Source of the DNA: Brevibacillus thermoruber 423
GTDB lineage: Bacteria; Bacillota; Bacilli; Brevibacillales; Brevibacillaceae
Assembly: GCF_000454065.1 (NCBI RefSeq)
Contig: NZ_KE695652.1
Span: 333,291 to 397,290, forward strand
Direction: 5' to 3'
DNA length: 64,000 nucleotides
Shown piece after piece: positions 61,289 through 64,000 of the stretch. Made by a program: the position numbers and the translations under genes. Within the stretch, counting starts at the first letter, position 1; each line of letters begins with the position of its first letter. The notes under the pieces are model-generated. The model was not told where the DNA came from, did not search any database, and was given only the letters and a program-made list of their open reading frames with translations.

Positions 61289-62284
61289 ATGAATCACTTG
61301 CAGCTTGAACCCATGGGAGTGGGAAGCCTGCTGGATCGGAGCTTCTCCGTCTACCGGCATCATTTTGTCCCGTTTTTTCTATTGACGATGCTGCTGTTTG
61401 GACCGTTTCTCCTGATTCAGGAGGTATTGATAACCGATCTCGGCAGCATGCCCCTGGTGACGAGCGATGACGAATCGTCGACCTTTTGGGAATTCTGGCA
61501 AAACCGCCTGGGGGCGTCCGACGCCACCCTGACGGACAACCTGGGGCACCTGCTGTTGTACCTGCTCGTCTGGGTGCCGGTGACGATGCTGTTTGTCTAT
61601 CCGCTGATGCTCTCGGCGGCGCTGCTGATGACCAGGGCGGCGGTGACAGGGGAGCCGGTCAACGTGAAAGCGGCGCTAAAGCAGGCGCTGAGCCGGGTGT
61701 GGCCGCTGGCCGGCAGCACGTTTGTGTTCGGACTGATCATGGCAGGCATCATGCTGGCCTTTGTTCTGGCCATCGTTCTCTTATCCGTGCTCGGATTCGG
61801 CATTGCCGGCCTGGCGGCGGAAGACAGCGATCTTTCGCCGGTCGCCGTCATCGTTTTGATGATTGGCGGGTACCTGCTGTTTCTCGCCGGAATCGTGCTT
61901 GTTCTCGGTTTTTTTCTGCTTCGCTGGGGGTTTTACCTGCCGGTGGTGCTGCTGGATCATGAGGGGATCGGCATCTGCCGGAGCTGGAAATTGACGAAAG
62001 GCAGCTTCTGGCGTCTAATGGCGCTGTATCTGGTGCTGACGGTGATCTATACCATCTTCTCCGGCGGCATCTCCGCCTTGTCGATCGCCGCTTTTGGCGT
62101 ATCCATCCTGAGCCAGTTGATCCAGGTGCTGGTCTCGTGTCTGCTCATCCCGTGGATGATGATCGTCTACGCCCTTGCCTATCTGGATTTGAAGGTCCGC
62201 TATGAAGGGACTGACGTGGAAGCGATGCTGAGGAGGCAGGCGGAGACTTCGGCTGCGGCGGAGTTGGATGGCAGCCATGATTGA
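61289..62284 (+). CDS. multi-pass membrane protein, GDPD-membrane-domain-like
   Basis: The protein is 331 residues from ATG 61289 with GGAGG eight nt upstream. About six hydrophobic helices; SLLDRSFSVYRHHFVPFFLL at the N-terminus and IGICRSWKLTKGSFWRLMAL in the second half resemble the membrane domain found in glycerophosphodiester phosphodiesterases and in proteins neighbouring DUF4129 genes. It overlaps the DUF4129 gene by 8 nt. Function unknown. Confidence 0.7.
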   Translation: MNHLQLEPMGVGSLLDRSFSVYRHHFVPFFLLTMLLFGPFLLIQEVLITDLGSMPLVTSDDESSTFWEFWQNRLGASDATLTDNLGHLLLYLLVWVPVTMLFVYPLMLSAALLMTRAAVTGEPVNVKAALKQALSRVWPLAGSTFVFGLIMAGIMLAFVLAIVLLSVLGFGIAGLAAEDSDLSPVAVIVLMIGGYLLFLAGIVLVLGFFLLRWGFYLPVVLLDHEGIGICRSWKLTKGSFWRLMALYLVLTVIYTIFSGGISALSIAAFGVSILSQLIQVLVSCLLIPWMMIVYALAYLDLKVRYEGTDVEAMLRRQAETSAAAELDGSHD

Positions 62285-62912
62285 TGCGAATCAACTCTCC
62301 CGCGACAAGGAACGGCTGGCGGAGATTTTGTCCGCCGACGAGTATGCCGTCCAGTCCGGGGAGGGGGAAAGCTGGCTGGATTCGCTGCTGGAGCACATCG
62401 TGGAGACCATCGCCCGCCTGCTGCGGCACGCCGACGTGCCGCCCGGAGCGGCCAGCACGCTGTCCGGCGCAATCATCGCCGCCGCCCTGATCGGCCTGGT
62501 TGTGCTGATCTGCTGGCTGGTCCGCCGGATGGTGCGGGCGGAACAGCGAAAAGCCGCGCTGCTGGCGAGGGGGGAACACATCCGCACGCACGCGGATTGC
62601 CTGCGGGAAGCCAAGGAGCTGGGACAGCGGGGCGAGTGGCGGGAAGGCATTCGCCTCATGTTTCTGTCCCTGCTCTTGTACCTGCAGGAGCGGTCGTGGA
62701 TTCGGGTGGAAACGTGGAAGACCAACTGGGAGTATATGGATGAGCTGCGCGACCGACAGCCGGACCTGGAAGCGCTCTTTCGCCGTCATGCGCACGCCTT
62801 TGAACAGGTGTGGTACGGCAGGAAGAGCGTGGACGAGGCGGTCTTTTGGCGGCATGTGAGCGAACTGGAACGGCAGTGGAGCGGGGAGGGACAACATGGG
62901 GACCGTCACTAG
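62277..62912 (+). CDS. DUF4129 domain membrane protein
   Basis: The protein is 211 residues (ATG 62277; 62268 also possible). One transmembrane helix (SGAIIAAALIGLVVLICWLV, about 65-87), then the DUF4129 C-terminal domain: EAKELGQRGEWREGIRLMFL, TNWEYMDELRDRQPDLEALF, FEQVWYGRKSVDEAVF. DUF4129 proteins occur in MoxR/DUF58 operons. Confidence 0.85.
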   Translation: MIDANQLSRDKERLAEILSADEYAVQSGEGESWLDSLLEHIVETIARLLRHADVPPGAASTLSGAIIAAALIGLVVLICWLVRRMVRAEQRKAALLARGEHIRTHADCLREAKELGQRGEWREGIRLMFLSLLLYLQERSWIRVETWKTNWEYMDELRDRQPDLEALFRRHAHAFEQVWYGRKSVDEAVFWRHVSELERQWSGEGQHGDRH

Positions 62913-64000
62913 ATACCGTGCGGCTCTCGCCGCCGCCGTACTGCTGTTTCTCGCGCTGGGCTGGCTGCTGATCAAACCGGCCGCCCCGTCGTATCCGCCG
63001 TACGTCTCGTTTTCGCCTCAGCCGGCTGGTCTCAAGGCAATCGCGACGCTGCTGGGGGAAAAGCGGAACGGCGTCAAGGAGTGGCGCCAACCGTGGCGCT
63101 TTCTGCCGCCGGGCAGCGGCCAGGCGCTGATTGTGGTCGAACCGCGCCAGGTGACGGACAGCGAACGGGAGGATATCCTCCGCTGGGTGGAGAGCGGCAA
63201 CGACCTGATCGTGTTTGAACGCAATCCGTCTGGATGGGAGGAGGCCCACCTGTCGGCCTCCGCAGCGGGCGAGGCAGGAGATGAGGCGAAAGAGAGGCCC
63301 ATCCACGGCCCTTCCGCCGGTCAGGGCCGGACCGGTCTGGTGCATGCGTACATGCGGCTGGACAACACGCCGGACCTGGAGCCGCTCCTTTCCGACGATC
63401 TGGGCATCATCGCCGGACGGACGAAGGTGGGGGCGGGTACGGTCACGCTGTTTCTCGTGCCCGAGTGGCTGACGAACGAGCAGGTGATGAACCATTCCCA
63501 CTTCGAACTGATCTGGCCCCACCTGCAGGGGGACTGGAGCGTCACCTGGCTGGATGAATACCATCACGGCTATCGGCAGCAGCCGGGCATTCTCGCCGTC
63601 TACCCGGGGTGGCTGGTGGCGGCCCTGGCCCAACTGGGCGTGGTGCTCCTGCTTTGGCTGTGGCGGAAGGGAAAACGCTTCGGCCCCGTCTACACCCTGC
63701 GGGAATGGACGGTCCGGCGCGGGGACGAAACGCTGCTGGCCGTGGCGAGCTGGTACGAACGGCGCCGCTTGGCCCTGGATGCCTTGAAGATCCGGGAGGC
63801 GTACCTGCGGCAGATGATGCAGGAGCGCTGGGGGCTTCACACCCGGGCTTCGTCCCATGAAATCGCGGCGGCCGCCAGGGCGAGATGGAGCGAAGCGGAG
63901 GCGGCCGCGCTCATCGGACTGCTGGAGCGGATCGAGGCGGCAAAAGCGGCGGGGCGCTGCTCGCTCAAGCAGTTGGTGGCCGACAGCCGCATGCTGGATG
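62896..64000 (+). CDS. DUF4350 domain protein, 3' end beyond window
   Basis: ATG 62896 with GGGGAGGG upstream; open to the last base (368 codons visible). N-terminal helix (AALAAAVLLFLALGWLLIKP), an extracytoplasmic GATase-like DUF4350 domain (SFSPQPAGLKAIATLLGEKR, REDILRWVESGNDLIVFERN), a second helix (WLVAALAQLGVVLLLWLWRK) and a cytoplasmic tail. It overlaps the DUF4129 gene by 17 nt. A MoxR ATPase and a DUF58 protein would be expected next. Confidence 0.85.
   Translation, partial: MGTVTRYRAALAAAVLLFLALGWLLIKPAAPSYPPYVSFSPQPAGLKAIATLLGEKRNGVKEWRQPWRFLPPGSGQALIVVEPRQVTDSEREDILRWVESGNDLIVFERNPSGWEEAHLSASAAGEAGDEAKERPIHGPSAGQGRTGLVHAYMRLDNTPDLEPLLSDDLGIIAGRTKVGAGTVTLFLVPEWLTNEQVMNHSHFELIWPHLQGDWSVTWLDEYHHGYRQQPGILAVYPGWLVAALAQLGVVLLLWLWRKGKRFGPVYTLREWTVRRGDETLLAVASWYERRRLALDALKIREAYLRQMMQERWGLHTRASSHEIAAAARARWSEAEAAALIGLLERIEAAKAAGRCSLKQLVADSRMLD

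Overview
The window reads as chromosome from an endospore-forming, fairly high-G+C member of the Bacillota. The evidence is the spoVM, cotJ and cotS-type genes, a LexA box of the GAAC-N4-GTTC type, and Firmicutes gene order. A Brevibacillus-like thermophile is my best guess, but it is inference only. From about 8.0 to 38.6 kb the order closely follows the Bacillus subtilis yloA-to-recG segment: rqcH, yicC-like, remA, gmk, rpoZ, coaBC, priA, def, fmt, rsmB, rlmN, prpC, prkC, rsgA, rpe, (insert), spoVM, rpmB, yloU, fakA-like, degV-like, sdaAB, sdaAA, recG. The thiN slot between rpe and spoVM instead holds a TrkH/KtrB potassium transporter, an RDD protein, an M20 peptidase, an arginine-type amino-acid ABC transporter and thiT.

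Left flank (0-8 kb): a CPBP protease, a DUF309 protein, a small protein resembling sigma-factor region 1.1, a YjzC homologue, a GntR regulator, a Cys/His/Tyr/Lys-rich small protein, a CoA-transferase/enoyl-CoA hydratase pair, a Gmad2-type secreted protein, a well supported 6S RNA candidate with its own promoter, and small hypothetical proteins.

Right flank (38.6-64 kb) is accessory and sporulation-related, and it contains two genes interrupted in frame by different kinds of element. (1) A large secreted GH18-like/Ig-like/cadherin-like protein gene is split by a 759-nt ORF-less group II intron (41359-42117, minus strand). Removing the intron exactly restores a 926-codon reading frame. (2) The spore coat gene cotJC is split by a 3,985-bp element flanked by 15-bp direct repeats and carrying a large serine recombinase. 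Recombination between the repeats would exactly restore a 190-residue CotJC. The rejoined element ends form a long imperfect palindrome, as expected of a phage-type attP. This is the architecture of skin-type sporulation-gene intervening elements, here in miniature and in cotJC. The element's right half is A+T-rich cargo with a sigma-factor relic, a DUF4188 gene and a frameshifted NUDIX gene.

Other right-flank units are a LexA-controlled Y-family polymerase/YolD cassette, a C39 lipoprotein peptidase, the rest of the cotJ operon in the order B-C-A, a decayed secreted lytic-transglycosylase-like gene, a coat cluster (epimerase, very acidic protein, CotS-like protein with a basic repeat tail, CotSA-like glycosyltransferase), and the start of a DUF4129/DUF4350 operon that runs off the end. 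I saw no tRNA, rRNA or CRISPR array.
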